A DNA stretch of 47,744 nt from Vreelandella sedimenti (GTDB lineage: Bacteria; Pseudomonadota; Gammaproteobacteria; Pseudomonadales; Halomonadaceae). Where the stretch lies: NCBI RefSeq assembly GCF_013416325.1, contig NZ_JACCGK010000027.1:1-47744 (forward strand). The letters are read 5' to 3'. Position numbers and translations under genes: made by a program. The notes beneath the pieces are model-generated. The model saw nothing but the letters and a program-made list of their open reading frames with translations. It was not told the DNA's origin and ran no database searches. Below, in pieces: positions 25,201 through 34,770 of this stretch. Each line of letters starts with the position of its first letter. Position 1 is the stretch's first letter.

Positions 25201-25968
25201 ATGATGAGCGTGACACCGATCCCTGCCCTTAGCGACAACTATATTTGGCTATTAAGACAAGATACCAGTCAAAGCGTTTGTGTGGTGGATCCCGGTGAAG
25301 CAGCCCCGGTGATCGAGTTTCTTGAACGTGAGTCGCTTACCCTCAACTGCATTCTGATTACCCACCATCATCATGATCATACTGGTGGTTTAGCAGAATT
25401 AATTAAACGCTACTCTCCACACGTTATCGGTCCAGACAATCCCAAGATTGAAGGCATCGATGAAACCGTGGGTGACGGCGACGAAGTCCGTATTATGGGT
25501 CGCTTATTTGACGTCATGGCGACCCCCGGCCATACGCTGGATCATATCAGCTACTTCACAGCGGGTATCCCTGCACTACTGTTCTGCGGTGACACCCTTT
25601 TTTGCGCGGGTTGCGGTCGTTTATTCGAGGGTACGCCGGAGCAAATGTATACCGCGCTGAAAAAATTTGCGGAACTCCCTGAAGATACACTGGTCTTTGC
25701 AGCCCATGAGTACACTCAGGCAAACCTAACGTTTGCCCGTGCTGCGGATCCTGAAAACGAAGACGTCAAACACGCCTTGCAGGAGTGTGAAAAGGCGCGG
25801 GCATTGGATCGCCCCACCTTACCCAGCACGATAGGACGCGAGCTGAAAATTAATCCCTACCTTCGCTTGGGCACTGATAGCGTGCGCCAAGCGGCAGGCA
25901 CCCAGGGTGTTAATAATGATGATCTCGCTACGTTTACCACTCTACGCGAGTGGAAGAACCGTTTTTAA
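25201..25968 (+). CDS. gloB: Hydroxyacylglutathione hydrolase (glyoxalase II)
   Basis: This 255-aa metallo-beta-lactamase-fold enzyme hydrolyses S-lactoylglutathione to lactate and glutathione, the second step of methylglyoxal detoxification. The metal site THHHHDHTGG (about 54-63) is intact, with the second-shell histidine in TPGHTLDH, the bridging Asp in FCGDTLF and the last histidine in AAHEYT. The start MMSVTPIPALSDNYIW fits the family, with either Met possible. It is divergent from the methyltransferase and followed by mltD 30 bp later, the conserved arrangement. Confidence 0.95.
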   Translation: MMSVTPIPALSDNYIWLLRQDTSQSVCVVDPGEAAPVIEFLERESLTLNCILITHHHHDHTGGLAELIKRYSPHVIGPDNPKIEGIDETVGDGDEVRIMGRLFDVMATPGHTLDHISYFTAGIPALLFCGDTLFCAGCGRLFEGTPEQMYTALKKFAELPEDTLVFAAHEYTQANLTFARAADPENEDVKHALQECEKARALDRPTLPSTIGRELKINPYLRLGTDSVRQAAGTQGVNNDDLATFTTLREWKNRF

Positions 25969-25998
25969 GAACGCTATCGAAACCAAACGAATGCAACT

Positions 25999-27222
25999 AT
26001 GACCTATCGAACGATTCGCCAGCGCTTGATGCTGAGCGCGGGCAGTACCGTAATAATGGGCCTAATGTTAGCCGCTGCGGCAAGCTCACAAGCCTCTGCG
26101 ACAGCCTATGAAGGATCTACGGCATCAACCAGTAAATCAGTAGACGCTACAAAACCACGCCCCACTCCGTTTCAAATCCATTTTTGGGAGGCGCTGGAGC
26201 TGGAACCCCAAGACGCCTGGACAACGCTGCGTAAAAGTTTTCAATGGCAAGAGAAGTCACTGCCAGTCGAAGCACAGGCACGGGTAGATGAATGGATTGA
26301 GCACTACCGTTCCAGCCCCGAAAACATTGCTACTATCACCGAACGCGCTTCTCCCTGGCTTGCCTGGATCACCCAGCAAGTTAGCGAGCGCGGTTTGCCT
26401 GGTGAAGTCGCGTTGATCCCTTTCGTCGAGAGCTCCTTCGACCCCGGCGCGCGAAGTCATCGCGGTGCTGCTGGGCTATGGCAGTTTATGCCCGGCACCG
26501 GCGATGCATTGGGTTTGGTACGCAACGGAAACTACGATGGCCGGTTAGACGTTTTGACCTCCACCGAAGCGGCGCTGGACTACTTGGAAATGCAGGCCGA
26601 TCAGTGGTATGAAGGTGATCTAATGCTTTCCTTAGCGGCTTATAATGCCGGCGCAGGCACCGTTAACCGCGCTCAACGCCAGGCCCAAAGCCAAAGTCTA
26701 AATGGGGATTACTGGGATCTCTCGCTGCCCTATGAAACCATGCAGTATGTGCCCAAACTGAAAGCCATCGCGACCATCATTAACAACCCTGAGCAGTACG
26801 GTGTTAGCTTGCCGGAAATACACGTTGACCCAGCTTTCGCTAAAGTTAAGTTGGCCCACGCAGTGACGCTTTCAGAAGCCTCTCAACTGCTGGATGTCAG
26901 CCAAACCGCGTTAGCCGAATTAAACCCTGGCCTGCTCAATGGCAGCATTGACCCCCGCAGTGCACAGACGCTGCTGGTACCTGAAGAAGTGGATACCCAG
27001 ATGCTAGCACAGCTTTCACAAGGCGATAGTCAAACACAAGGCAGCAACCAAGCGTTTGCGCAAAACAGCAATGGCAATACCCACCGCGTTGAAAGAGGCG
27101 ACAGTCTCTCTGCGATTGCGGCCCGGTATAATATTGACCAGCAAGACCTTATACGCTGGAATGCGATTGACCGCCCCAGCGCTCTGCAACCAGGCCAGCT
27201 GCTGACACTTTCAGGGCGTTAA
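25999..27222 (+). CDS. mltD: Membrane-bound lytic murein transglycosylase D
   Basis: This 407-aa exported enzyme cleaves glycosidic bonds in peptidoglycan. A signal peptide covers about 1-35 (no clear lipobox). The SLT domain (about 120-240) shows the catalytic Glu in PFVESSFDPGA, then AAGLWQFMPGTG and SLAAYNAGAGTV. One clear LysM lies at the C-terminus (about 360-405, HRVERGDSLSAIAARYN); the region about 290-335 looks like a decayed LysM. E. coli MltD has two full LysM domains, so this one is shorter. It sits in the gloB-mltD pair. Confidence 0.92.
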   Translation: MTYRTIRQRLMLSAGSTVIMGLMLAAAASSQASATAYEGSTASTSKSVDATKPRPTPFQIHFWEALELEPQDAWTTLRKSFQWQEKSLPVEAQARVDEWIEHYRSSPENIATITERASPWLAWITQQVSERGLPGEVALIPFVESSFDPGARSHRGAAGLWQFMPGTGDALGLVRNGNYDGRLDVLTSTEAALDYLEMQADQWYEGDLMLSLAAYNAGAGTVNRAQRQAQSQSLNGDYWDLSLPYETMQYVPKLKAIATIINNPEQYGVSLPEIHVDPAFAKVKLAHAVTLSEASQLLDVSQTALAELNPGLLNGSIDPRSAQTLLVPEEVDTQMLAQLSQGDSQTQGSNQAFAQNSNGNTHRVERGDSLSAIAARYNIDQQDLIRWNAIDRPSALQPGQLLTLSGR

Positions 27223-27255
27223 ACCGGGTTAACTAGTTGGCTTTGTTCACATGGG

Positions 27256-29220
27256 ATGTCTGAAATGCCGCGTGGTTTGTTTTTTGCGAAAACGCTTCTA
27301 CTCATCAGTGGCCTGCTGTTCAACGTTTCAATACTGGCTTCAGACGTCGAAACGATAGCGTCAGAGTCGACGTCTAACAGTGATTCGTCTGTCACCGCCA
27401 GCAACACCAATGTGGTGGGTGACTTGAACACCGACGCAAACAACGTGGTACCTGTTGAAACAGTTCATGGGCTATCGCTTTACGATAGCCCTGAACTAGC
27501 AGCCGATTTCCCCTACTTCTCGCATGTAAATCCTCAAGCCCCCAAAGGCGGCACCATTACCCATACCGCCGTGGGGAGCAGCTTTGACTCGACCAATCCG
27601 TTTATTATTCGCGGCACGCCGGTTACCGGCATTTCACAAATTTATGACACTCTCATGGCCAGTAACCCCAATGAGCCCTTTAGCCTTTACGGCTTGCTGG
27701 CAGAGGGCGTGCGCCTTGACCCTGACAGAGAGTGGATTGAGTTCGATCTGCGCCCTGAAGCGCGTTTTCAAGATGGAGAGCCTGTCACTGCCTACGATGT
27801 GGTGTTCTCGCTTAACTTGCTCCGCGAAGAGGGAAATCCGTTTTACGCCAGTTACTACGCGGGGGTGGAAGAAGCCACCGCCCTCAATGAGCATCAGGTA
27901 CGGTTCACCTTCAACGATACTCAATCAAGAGAACTGCCGTTAATCGTCGCCCAGTTACCCATACTTCCCCGCCACTACTGGGAGCCCCGCGAATTCACCT
28001 CCCCCACCCTTGCGGCACACCCAGGCTCCGGGCCCTACCGCATTAGCGAAGTAGATCCTGGACGGCGAATTGTCTACCAGCGCGATGAGGATTACTGGGG
28101 TAAAGGTTTGCCGGTCAACGTTGGCCGTTACAACATTGATCGCATCATTTACGACTACTATCGTGATCGGGATATTGCCTGGGAAGCATTTAAAGCGGGT
28201 CTCACCGACTTTCGTACCGATGCCCGCGCCGCCACCTGGGCAATTGGCTACGACTTCCCAGCTTATGAAGAGGGCTTGGTAAAGCGGCTAACGGTACCTG
28301 ACGTTAATCCTTCGATGATGCAGGCGTTTGTCTTCAATCAGCGTAAAGAGAAATTTCAAGACCCCAGAGTCCGTGAAGCATTGAGCCTTACCTTCGACTT
28401 CCCGTGGCTAAACACCAATATTTTTTACGGCACCTACCAGCGCACCGAGAGCTTTTTCCAAAACTCAGAGATGGAAGCCACCGGCTTACCCTCTGAGGAG
28501 GAACTGGCGCTATTGGAGCCCTTTCGGGAGGAGTTGATTGCATCTCATGGCTCTGACCGTCTCTTCACCCAGCCACTGCCTATCGATCAGCCCATCGAAC
28601 TGCGTGAGCGGCTTCGAAAAGCGCTCGACCTCCTCCGCGAGGCAGGTTATGGCGTTGAAGACGGCATACTGGTTAGCCAACAAACCGGCCAGCCTTTAAG
28701 CCTGGAAGTGTTGCTCTACGACTCAGGGCTTGAACGGGTGGTGCAGCCCATGCTCCGCAACATGGCCCGCTTGGGTGTACAGACTTCGCTGCGTATCGTT
28801 GATATTAATCAATATTTAAACCGGCAGCGTAATTATGACTATGACATAGTGATCAGTCATTTCCCTCAGTCGAACAACCCAGGCAATGAGCAGCGCGATT
28901 TCTGGACCAGCGCCGCCGCCGAGGCACCGCAAAGCCGTAACCGGATGGCGCTGGCACACCCGGCGGTCGATGCACTGGTGGAAGAGATCATTAGTGCTAA
29001 TGGCCGCGAAGAGTTGGATACCGCCACGCGCGCGCTGGATCGGGTGCTGCGCTGGGGGTTCTATGTGATTCCCCATTACCACTCTGGGGAGACCCGCATC
29101 GCCATTTGGGATAAGTTCGGCTACCCCGAACCCTTCCCCAAATACGCCATGGATCTGGATGCGTGGTGGGTAGACACCGACCGTGAAGCAGAACTTCAGC
29201 GCCGCCAGCGCGGCCGTTAA
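27256..29220 (+). CDS. yejA: YejA-type oligopeptide ABC transporter binding protein
   Basis: This 654-aa periplasmic protein of SBP family 5 captures oligopeptides (in E. coli also microcin C-type peptides) for YejBEF. A signal peptide covers about 1-28, followed by a Ser/Thr/Asn-rich spacer (about 30-70) not usual in the family. The SBP_bac_5 domain starts near GLSLYDSPELAADFPYF and includes GGTITHTAVGSSFD and the EWIEFDLRPEARFQDG segment. It begins 33 bp after mltD without a visible terminator and leads the yejABEF operon. The exact start (27256 or 27265) is uncertain because both lack a strong ribosome site. Confidence 0.9.
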   Translation: MSEMPRGLFFAKTLLLISGLLFNVSILASDVETIASESTSNSDSSVTASNTNVVGDLNTDANNVVPVETVHGLSLYDSPELAADFPYFSHVNPQAPKGGTITHTAVGSSFDSTNPFIIRGTPVTGISQIYDTLMASNPNEPFSLYGLLAEGVRLDPDREWIEFDLRPEARFQDGEPVTAYDVVFSLNLLREEGNPFYASYYAGVEEATALNEHQVRFTFNDTQSRELPLIVAQLPILPRHYWEPREFTSPTLAAHPGSGPYRISEVDPGRRIVYQRDEDYWGKGLPVNVGRYNIDRIIYDYYRDRDIAWEAFKAGLTDFRTDARAATWAIGYDFPAYEEGLVKRLTVPDVNPSMMQAFVFNQRKEKFQDPRVREALSLTFDFPWLNTNIFYGTYQRTESFFQNSEMEATGLPSEEELALLEPFREELIASHGSDRLFTQPLPIDQPIELRERLRKALDLLREAGYGVEDGILVSQQTGQPLSLEVLLYDSGLERVVQPMLRNMARLGVQTSLRIVDINQYLNRQRNYDYDIVISHFPQSNNPGNEQRDFWTSAAAEAPQSRNRMALAHPAVDALVEEIISANGREELDTATRALDRVLRWGFYVIPHYHSGETRIAIWDKFGYPEPFPKYAMDLDAWWVDTDREAELQRRQRGR

Positions 29221-29297
29221 CTCCGGCTATGTTACAACTGCTTTAGCGCAACGGCTTGTCCTCAACGGTTTCATCGTCATAAACCTCGGAGTACTCT

Positions 29298-30371
29298 GTG
29301 GCCCGTTATACCCTACGCCGACTGCTGCTAATGATTCCGACCCTTTTCGGGATCATGCTACTCAATTTTATTATTGTTCAGGCGGCGCCGGGCGGGCCAA
29401 TTGATCAGATGTTGGCGCGTTTTGAAGGCGCCGACGCCATGGCCAGCACCCGCTTGGATATGGGTGGCGCCGACGTCCAAGTCAGCGATGACTCCCGGGG
29501 AGCCCGAGGTATTGACCCACGCTTTATCGAACAGCTGGAGCAGCAGTTTGGTTTTGACAAACCCGCCCACGAACGCTTTATCGGCATGATGGCGGATTAC
29601 CTCACCCTCGATTTTGGCACCAGTTTCTTCCGCGACCGCCCAGTCACCGAGCTGATGATCGAGCGACTGCCGGTTTCCATATCACTGGGGCTGTGGACGA
29701 CACTGCTGGTCTATTTAATCTCTATCCCCTTAGGCATTAAAAAGGCGCTACGCCACGGCTCCCGGTTTGACGTCTGGTCCTCGGGGTTAGTGATTGTCGG
29801 CTATGCCATTCCGGGCTTCCTATTTGCCATCCTGCTCATTGTCCTGTTTGCCGGGGGCACCTACTGGGACTTATTCCCTTTACGCGGTTTGACCTCACCC
29901 GACTTCGACCAGCTTTCAGCCTGGGGCAAGGTCAAAGACTACTTCTGGCATATCACACTGCCGGTTATCGCCGCCTCGATTGGCAGTTTTGCCACACTGA
30001 CGATGCTAACCAAAAACAGCTTTCTTGATGAGATTCACAAGCAGTATGTGATTACCGCCCGCGCCAAGGGCGCCGACGAGCGGCGCGTGCTTTACGGCCA
30101 TGTGTTTCGCAATGCCATGCTGATTATTATCGCGGGCCTACCCTCCGCAATGATCGGCATTTTCTTCACCGGCGCGCTGCTTATCGAAGTGATTTTCTCC
30201 CTGGATGGGCTGGGCCTGCTCGGCTTCGAAGCGGTCATGCAGCGGGATTACCCGGTAATTTTTGGCACCCTATTCCTGTATACCGTGATCGGCTTAATCC
30301 TCAAGCTGATTTCCGATTTGACCTACGTGTGGGTAGACCCGCGTATCGATTTTTCGACTCGGGAGTCGTGA
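29298..30371 (+). CDS. yejB: Oligopeptide ABC transporter permease YejB
   Basis: This 357-aa inner-membrane permease has about six helices. The binding-protein-dependent transport motif is visible as ARAKGADERRVLYGHVFRNA, and the first helix as YTLRRLLLMIPTLFGIM. Length and motifs match YejB. The start is GTG 29298, fixed by GGAG 7 nt upstream. The downstream yejE start lies 2 bp after its stop, so expression is coupled. Confidence 0.93.
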   Translation: MARYTLRRLLLMIPTLFGIMLLNFIIVQAAPGGPIDQMLARFEGADAMASTRLDMGGADVQVSDDSRGARGIDPRFIEQLEQQFGFDKPAHERFIGMMADYLTLDFGTSFFRDRPVTELMIERLPVSISLGLWTTLLVYLISIPLGIKKALRHGSRFDVWSSGLVIVGYAIPGFLFAILLIVLFAGGTYWDLFPLRGLTSPDFDQLSAWGKVKDYFWHITLPVIAASIGSFATLTMLTKNSFLDEIHKQYVITARAKGADERRVLYGHVFRNAMLIIIAGLPSAMIGIFFTGALLIEVIFSLDGLGLLGFEAVMQRDYPVIFGTLFLYTVIGLILKLISDLTYVWVDPRIDFSTRES

Positions 30372-30373
30372 TA

Positions 30374-31450
30374 ATGGCCTCTTTATCATCACGTTTATCG
30401 CCTATTACTCGCCGTCGACTGGCCGCTTTTAAAGCCAATCGTCGTGCACGGGTGTCACTTTGGTTATTTGCCACGCTGTTTATCCTTAGCCTGTTTGCCG
30501 AGCTAATTGCCAACGACAAACCAATCATCATGCAGTATGACGGCCAGTGGTACTTTCCCATGCTGGTAGACTACCCAGAAACCGAGTTTGACGGTTTTCT
30601 ACCGACCCGAACGGACTATCTGGATCCCTTTGTTCAGCAACAAATTGATGATCACGGCTGGGCGCTATGGCCCATCATTCCGTTTTCATACCAGACCCTG
30701 GATATGAATATGACCCGTCCTTCTCCGGCTCCGCCGGATAGCCGCCACTGGCTAGGCACCGATGACCAAGGGCGGGATGTGACCGCGCGGGTGATTTATG
30801 GCTTTCGACTCTCGGTAGCCTTTGCACTGGTACTCACCGCAGGATCGTTAGTCGTCGGTGTGGTGGTGGGCGGTGTACAGGGCTACTTTGGCGGCAAAAT
30901 TGATTTAATTGGTCAGCGGTTTACTGAAATTTGGTCCGGCTTACCGGTGCTGTTCCTGCTGATTATTTTAGCCAGCTTTGTTCAGCCGGGGTTTTGGTGG
31001 CTGCTGGGGATTATGCTGCTCTTTTCGTGGCTGGGTTTGGTGGATATCGTGCGTGCCGAGTTCCTGCGTGCACGCAATTTGGAGTATGTGCGCGCGGCCA
31101 AAGCCATGGGCTTGCCGTCACGCTTGATCATGTGGCGTCACGTGCTACCCAATGCCATGGTCGCCACGCTGACGTTTATCCCATTTCTGTTTACCGGCGC
31201 CATTGGCACCTTGACCGCTCTGGATTTTCTCGGCTTCGGCCTACCGCCGGGTGCTCCCTCGCTAGGTGAACTGGCGGCCCAGGGCAAAAACAATCTGCAC
31301 GCCCCTTGGCTGGGCATCACGGCGTTTATGACCCTGGCGATCATGCTGTCACTGCTGGTATTTATCGGCGAGGGCTTGCGCGACGCCTTTGACCCCCGCC
31401 ACGTACAACAGCGCCAAGCAGGCCCAGCCCAGGAGAGTCAGCATGCCTAA
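30374..31450 (+). CDS. yejE: Oligopeptide ABC transporter permease YejE
   Basis: This 358-aa permease partners YejB in the peptide channel. It has an N-terminal basic segment and first helix, the YejE-typical long periplasmic part (about 35-130, including RHWLGTDDQGRD), then five helices with the EAA-like loop RAAKAMGLPSRLIMWRHVLPNA. ATG 30374 is chosen over 30329 because GGGAG lies 8 nt upstream and the longer frame would overlap yejB. Its stop overlaps the yejF start by 8 bp. Confidence 0.93.
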   Translation: MASLSSRLSPITRRRLAAFKANRRARVSLWLFATLFILSLFAELIANDKPIIMQYDGQWYFPMLVDYPETEFDGFLPTRTDYLDPFVQQQIDDHGWALWPIIPFSYQTLDMNMTRPSPAPPDSRHWLGTDDQGRDVTARVIYGFRLSVAFALVLTAGSLVVGVVVGGVQGYFGGKIDLIGQRFTEIWSGLPVLFLLIILASFVQPGFWWLLGIMLLFSWLGLVDIVRAEFLRARNLEYVRAAKAMGLPSRLIMWRHVLPNAMVATLTFIPFLFTGAIGTLTALDFLGFGLPPGAPSLGELAAQGKNNLHAPWLGITAFMTLAIMLSLLVFIGEGLRDAFDPRHVQQRQAGPAQESQHA

Positions 31451-33026
31451 TCCCCTGCTGCGCATTGAACACCTTGATGTCGCTTTCGATAACACCCCGG
31501 TGGTTCACTCACTCTCACTCACCCTCCATGCAGGTGAAACCCTGGCCATTGTCGGTGAGTCCGGCTCGGGTAAATCGGTATCGGCACTGGGCATGGTGAA
31601 CCTGCTGCCCAGTAATGCCAGCGTTCAAGGCGAACGCTGGCTGGGTGATACCAATCTGGCCAATTTAACGGAAACTGAGTGGAACACAGTGCGTGGCAAC
31701 CGCGTCGGCTTTATCTTTCAGGAACCGATGACCTCGCTCAATCCGCTGCATCGGGTAGGCAAGCAGATTGCTGAGGCGTTGCGGTTGCATCAAGGGCTAC
31801 GCGGACATGCGGCCCGTGAGCGCTGCAAAGAACTGCTGGAACAAGTGAAACTGCCGCGCCCGGATGAACTGTTGGATGCCTGGCCCCACCAACTCTCGGG
31901 TGGGCAGCGCCAGCGGGTGATGATTGCCATGGCGATTGCCAACAATCCCTCACTACTCATTGCCGATGAACCTACCACCGCGCTGGACGTCACGGTACAG
32001 CAAGAGATTCTTGCTCTGCTGTGTGAACTGCGCGATCACCATGGCATGGGTATGCTGTTTATCAGCCACGACTTAAACCTGGTGCGCCGCCATGCCGATC
32101 GCATATGCGTTATGTACCAGGGGCGCATTCAGGAAATCGGCCCAGTGGAGCAGGTCTTTCAACACCCGCAAAGCGATTACACTAAAGCGCTACTCGCCGC
32201 TGAGCCGGAAGGTAGGCCCCAAACTATAGAGCATGCAGCGCCGCTACTGACCGCTCGTCAATTGAGCGTGAGCTTTAAGCGTCCTAAAACTGGTTTATTT
32301 AAGCGCCAACCCCCCGCTTTTGTGGCGGTACATCCAATAGATTTCCAAATAGCACCAGGGGAAACCCTGGGCATTGTAGGTGAGTCCGGCTCGGGTAAAA
32401 CCACGCTGGCCTCAGCAGTCATGCGGCTAGTCTCTAGCCAAGGCGATGTTACCCTTGGCAACGATAAACTAAGCGCCCTAACCGGCGATGCGTTACGTCG
32501 CCACCGTCACCGCTTGCAGATGGTGTTTCAAGACCCCTATGGCGCGCTTTCACCGCGTATGCCGGTGTTTGATATCGTCAGTGAAGGGCTGCGATTTCAC
32601 CACCCTCATCTCACCACTGAAGAAGTCGCCCAGCGGGTTAATCAAACGCTGCACGAGGTAGGTTTGCCTGAGAGCTGTGCCGCGCGCTACCCACACGAGT
32701 TCTCCGGCGGTCAGCGCCAGCGAATTGCCGTAGCAAGAGCGATTATCTTAGAACCGGAACTGCTGGTGCTGGATGAGCCAACCTCGGCGTTAGACCGTAC
32801 CGTGCAGAAGCAGCTAGTCGCCCTGTTGCGCGATCTGCAGGCACGCCGTCAGCTAAGTTATTTATTCATAAGCCATGACTTAGCCGTTGTGCGTGCCATG
32901 GCACACCGTATTATGGTGCTCAAGGATGGCGAAGTGGTCGAACAAGGCCCCTGCCTAGAGGTGCTTTCAGCGCCACAGCACGCTTATACTCAAGCGCTGA
33001 TTGCCGCTGCGCATCTGACTCACTAG
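31443..33026 (+). CDS. yejF: Oligopeptide ABC transporter ATPase YejF (two ABC domains)
   Basis: This 527-aa fused ATPase energises YejBE. Both halves are complete: Walker A GESGSGKS with LSGGQRQRV and Walker B LLIADEPT in the first, and GESGSGKT with FSGGQRQRI and LLVLDEPT in the second. ATG 31443 has AGGAG about 9 nt upstream; the frame is open to 31389 but that part would lie inside yejE. The convergent rsuA terminator at 33117-33156 is the only terminator-like structure downstream. Confidence 0.94.
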   Translation: MPNPLLRIEHLDVAFDNTPVVHSLSLTLHAGETLAIVGESGSGKSVSALGMVNLLPSNASVQGERWLGDTNLANLTETEWNTVRGNRVGFIFQEPMTSLNPLHRVGKQIAEALRLHQGLRGHAARERCKELLEQVKLPRPDELLDAWPHQLSGGQRQRVMIAMAIANNPSLLIADEPTTALDVTVQQEILALLCELRDHHGMGMLFISHDLNLVRRHADRICVMYQGRIQEIGPVEQVFQHPQSDYTKALLAAEPEGRPQTIEHAAPLLTARQLSVSFKRPKTGLFKRQPPAFVAVHPIDFQIAPGETLGIVGESGSGKTTLASAVMRLVSSQGDVTLGNDKLSALTGDALRRHRHRLQMVFQDPYGALSPRMPVFDIVSEGLRFHHPHLTTEEVAQRVNQTLHEVGLPESCAARYPHEFSGGQRQRIAVARAIILEPELLVLDEPTSALDRTVQKQLVALLRDLQARRQLSYLFISHDLAVVRAMAHRIMVLKDGEVVEQGPCLEVLSAPQHAYTQALIAAAHLTH

Positions 33027-33116
33027 CTCTGACTCACGAACTCGGATTTACTAACTTTATCAAGCCAAGATACTTGCATTATTAATGACAGAACCAAAAG
33101 ATAACGGTATAAATAT

Positions 33117-33156
33117 TCGGATAAAATAAAGCCGCCTACCATTGTGGGAAGCGGCT
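33117..33156 (-). terminator. Terminator of rsuA operon
   Basis: AGCCGC (33130-33135) pairs with GCGGCT (33151-33156), with weaker inner pairing. On the minus strand it is followed by TTTATTTTAT, so it fits termination of the rsuA transcript rather than of yejF. Confidence 0.65.
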
Positions 33157-33178
33157 AATAGAGCACTTAAGCAAGGAC

Positions 33179-33886
33179 TCAGAAAAGCGCGATTTCGTCG
33201 ACGGTTAATTCTCGCCACTCGCCGGGCGCCAGGTTGGCATCCAACGCTAAGTCACCGATAGAGCTGCGGTGCAGTGAGTTCACGTGATTGCCCAAGGCGG
33301 CAAACATACGCTTCACCTGGTGATAGCGCCCCTCGGTAATGGTGAGTTCTGCCTGGGTGGGCGAAAGCAGCCTGAGTATTGCGGGCTGCGTCGGGGTCTC
33401 CTCTCCATCCAGCATCAGGCCATCGGCGACTTGACCAATCGCCCACTCCGCTGTCGCGCCTTCCATCGGTTCCGCTAGCTCGGCGATATACACCTTGGCG
33501 CAGCGATGGCGCGGTGACGTGACACGGTGCGACCACTGGCCATCATCGGTTAATAGCAGCAGTCCCGTGGTATCCACATCTAACCTCCCTACCGGCTGTA
33601 ATCGATCAGCTTTGGGCAGATCAATTAGATCGATCACCCGCGGGTAAAGCCCGCGACGGGCGTTGCACTCAACGTCAACGGGCTTGTGCAGCATAATGTA
33701 GCGCAACCCTACCAGCGCCAACCGCTCGCCGTTGAGTACCACTACATCGTTTTCGGTATCGATTTGGGTTGCCGACTGTTTGATCGGCTCACCGTTTAGG
33801 GTCACTTCGCCATTTTTGAGTGCCCGCTTGGCGAGGCTGCGGGTTAACGGTGATGTTTCACTCAAAAAGCGATCAAGGCGCATCAT
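33179..33886 (-). CDS. rsuA: 16S rRNA pseudouridine(516) synthase RsuA
   Basis: This 235-aa enzyme converts U516 of 16S rRNA to pseudouridine. An S4 RNA-binding domain covers about 1-60 (MRLDRFLSE, then RALKNGEVTLNG). The catalytic motif GRLDVDTTGLLLLTDDG carries the catalytic Asp, and the KVY and GRYHQVKRMF motifs are present. Two adjacent ATG codons (33886 and 33883) are possible starts. It overlaps the nitrilase stop by one base, so the two genes form an operon. Confidence 0.93.
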   Translation of the reverse strand: MMRLDRFLSETSPLTRSLAKRALKNGEVTLNGEPIKQSATQIDTENDVVVLNGERLALVGLRYIMLHKPVDVECNARRGLYPRVIDLIDLPKADRLQPVGRLDVDTTGLLLLTDDGQWSHRVTSPRHRCAKVYIAELAEPMEGATAEWAIGQVADGLMLDGEETPTQPAILRLLSPTQAELTITEGRYHQVKRMFAALGNHVNSLHRSSIGDLALDANLAPGEWRELTVDEIALF

Positions 33887-34698
33887 TAACCCACTCCTGG
33901 CAGCAGCTTAAAGTGGTCGGCATCTTGCCAGGCAGGGAATTTTTCACGAAAAGCATCAAGGGCAGTTTTATCCAGCGTGCCCGTCTCTATAAACGGGGTA
34001 TGGGCAGGTTTATCAATTAACGCTTCACCTTTGAAGTCGACCAACAGGGAGTCGCCGCTATAAGCAAGCCCTTTGGCATCTTCTCCAACGCGATTAACGC
34101 CAATTACATAGCTTAAGTTCTCTACCGCACGGGCCTGTAGCAGCGTACGCCATGGATGACGACGCGGTGCTGGCCAGTTGGCGATACACAGCAGCGCATC
34201 ATACTCGAAATGCTCCCCTTCTGCTGGCTGCTGGCGCATCCACACCGGAAAACGCAGGTCGTAGCAAACGCTCAGTAGTAGCTTAATACCATTGAGTTCT
34301 ACCACTTTACGCTCACTGCCCATGCCATAGCGCTCATGCTCACCGGCCATACGGAATAAGTGGCGCTTATCGTAGTGGGTTAACTCTCCCTCTGGAGTTG
34401 CCCAAATCAAGCGATTATAAAACTCATCGTCCTCTTCGATCGCCACGCTGCCGGTCATCACGCAGTTGCGCGCCTTCGCTTGGGCCTGTAGCCAGGCAAC
34501 GCTTTGACTTTCCGCCATCGGCTGGGCCATTTCGCGGGAGTTCATGGTAAAGCCAGTGGCAAACATCTCTGGCAATACAATAAGATCCGTATCGCGGCTA
34601 TCCAGCTCGCCCAGCAACTTCTCAAGATGGGCGTGGTTGGCCTGGGGGTCTTCCCAGCGCAGATCGCACTGGACTAGCGTGTTCCTAAGTTGACTCAC
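33886..34698 (-). CDS. Nitrilase-family omega-amidase (YafV-like)
   Basis: This 270-aa carbon-nitrogen hydrolase has the Glu-Lys-Cys triad in place: Glu in VLPEMFATGF, Lys in YDKRHLF and Cys in SVCYDLRFP. Length and motif spelling fit the YafV/NIT2-like omega-amidases that hydrolyse 2-oxoglutaramate-type amides in the methionine salvage or glutamine transaminase repair path. The specific substrate is inferred from family resemblance. It is divergent from rarD. Confidence 0.85.
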   Translation of the reverse strand: MSQLRNTLVQCDLRWEDPQANHAHLEKLLGELDSRDTDLIVLPEMFATGFTMNSREMAQPMAESQSVAWLQAQAKARNCVMTGSVAIEEDDEFYNRLIWATPEGELTHYDKRHLFRMAGEHERYGMGSERKVVELNGIKLLLSVCYDLRFPVWMRQQPAEGEHFEYDALLCIANWPAPRRHPWRTLLQARAVENLSYVIGVNRVGEDAKGLAYSGDSLLVDFKGEALIDKPAHTPFIETGTLDKTALDAFREKFPAWQDADHFKLLPGVG

Positions 34699-34770
34699 TT
34701 AACACCTCCAATTCGTCAGTCTCAAGGCAACGTTTATGCTAGATTAGCATCTTTAAATAATGAGGCTGCT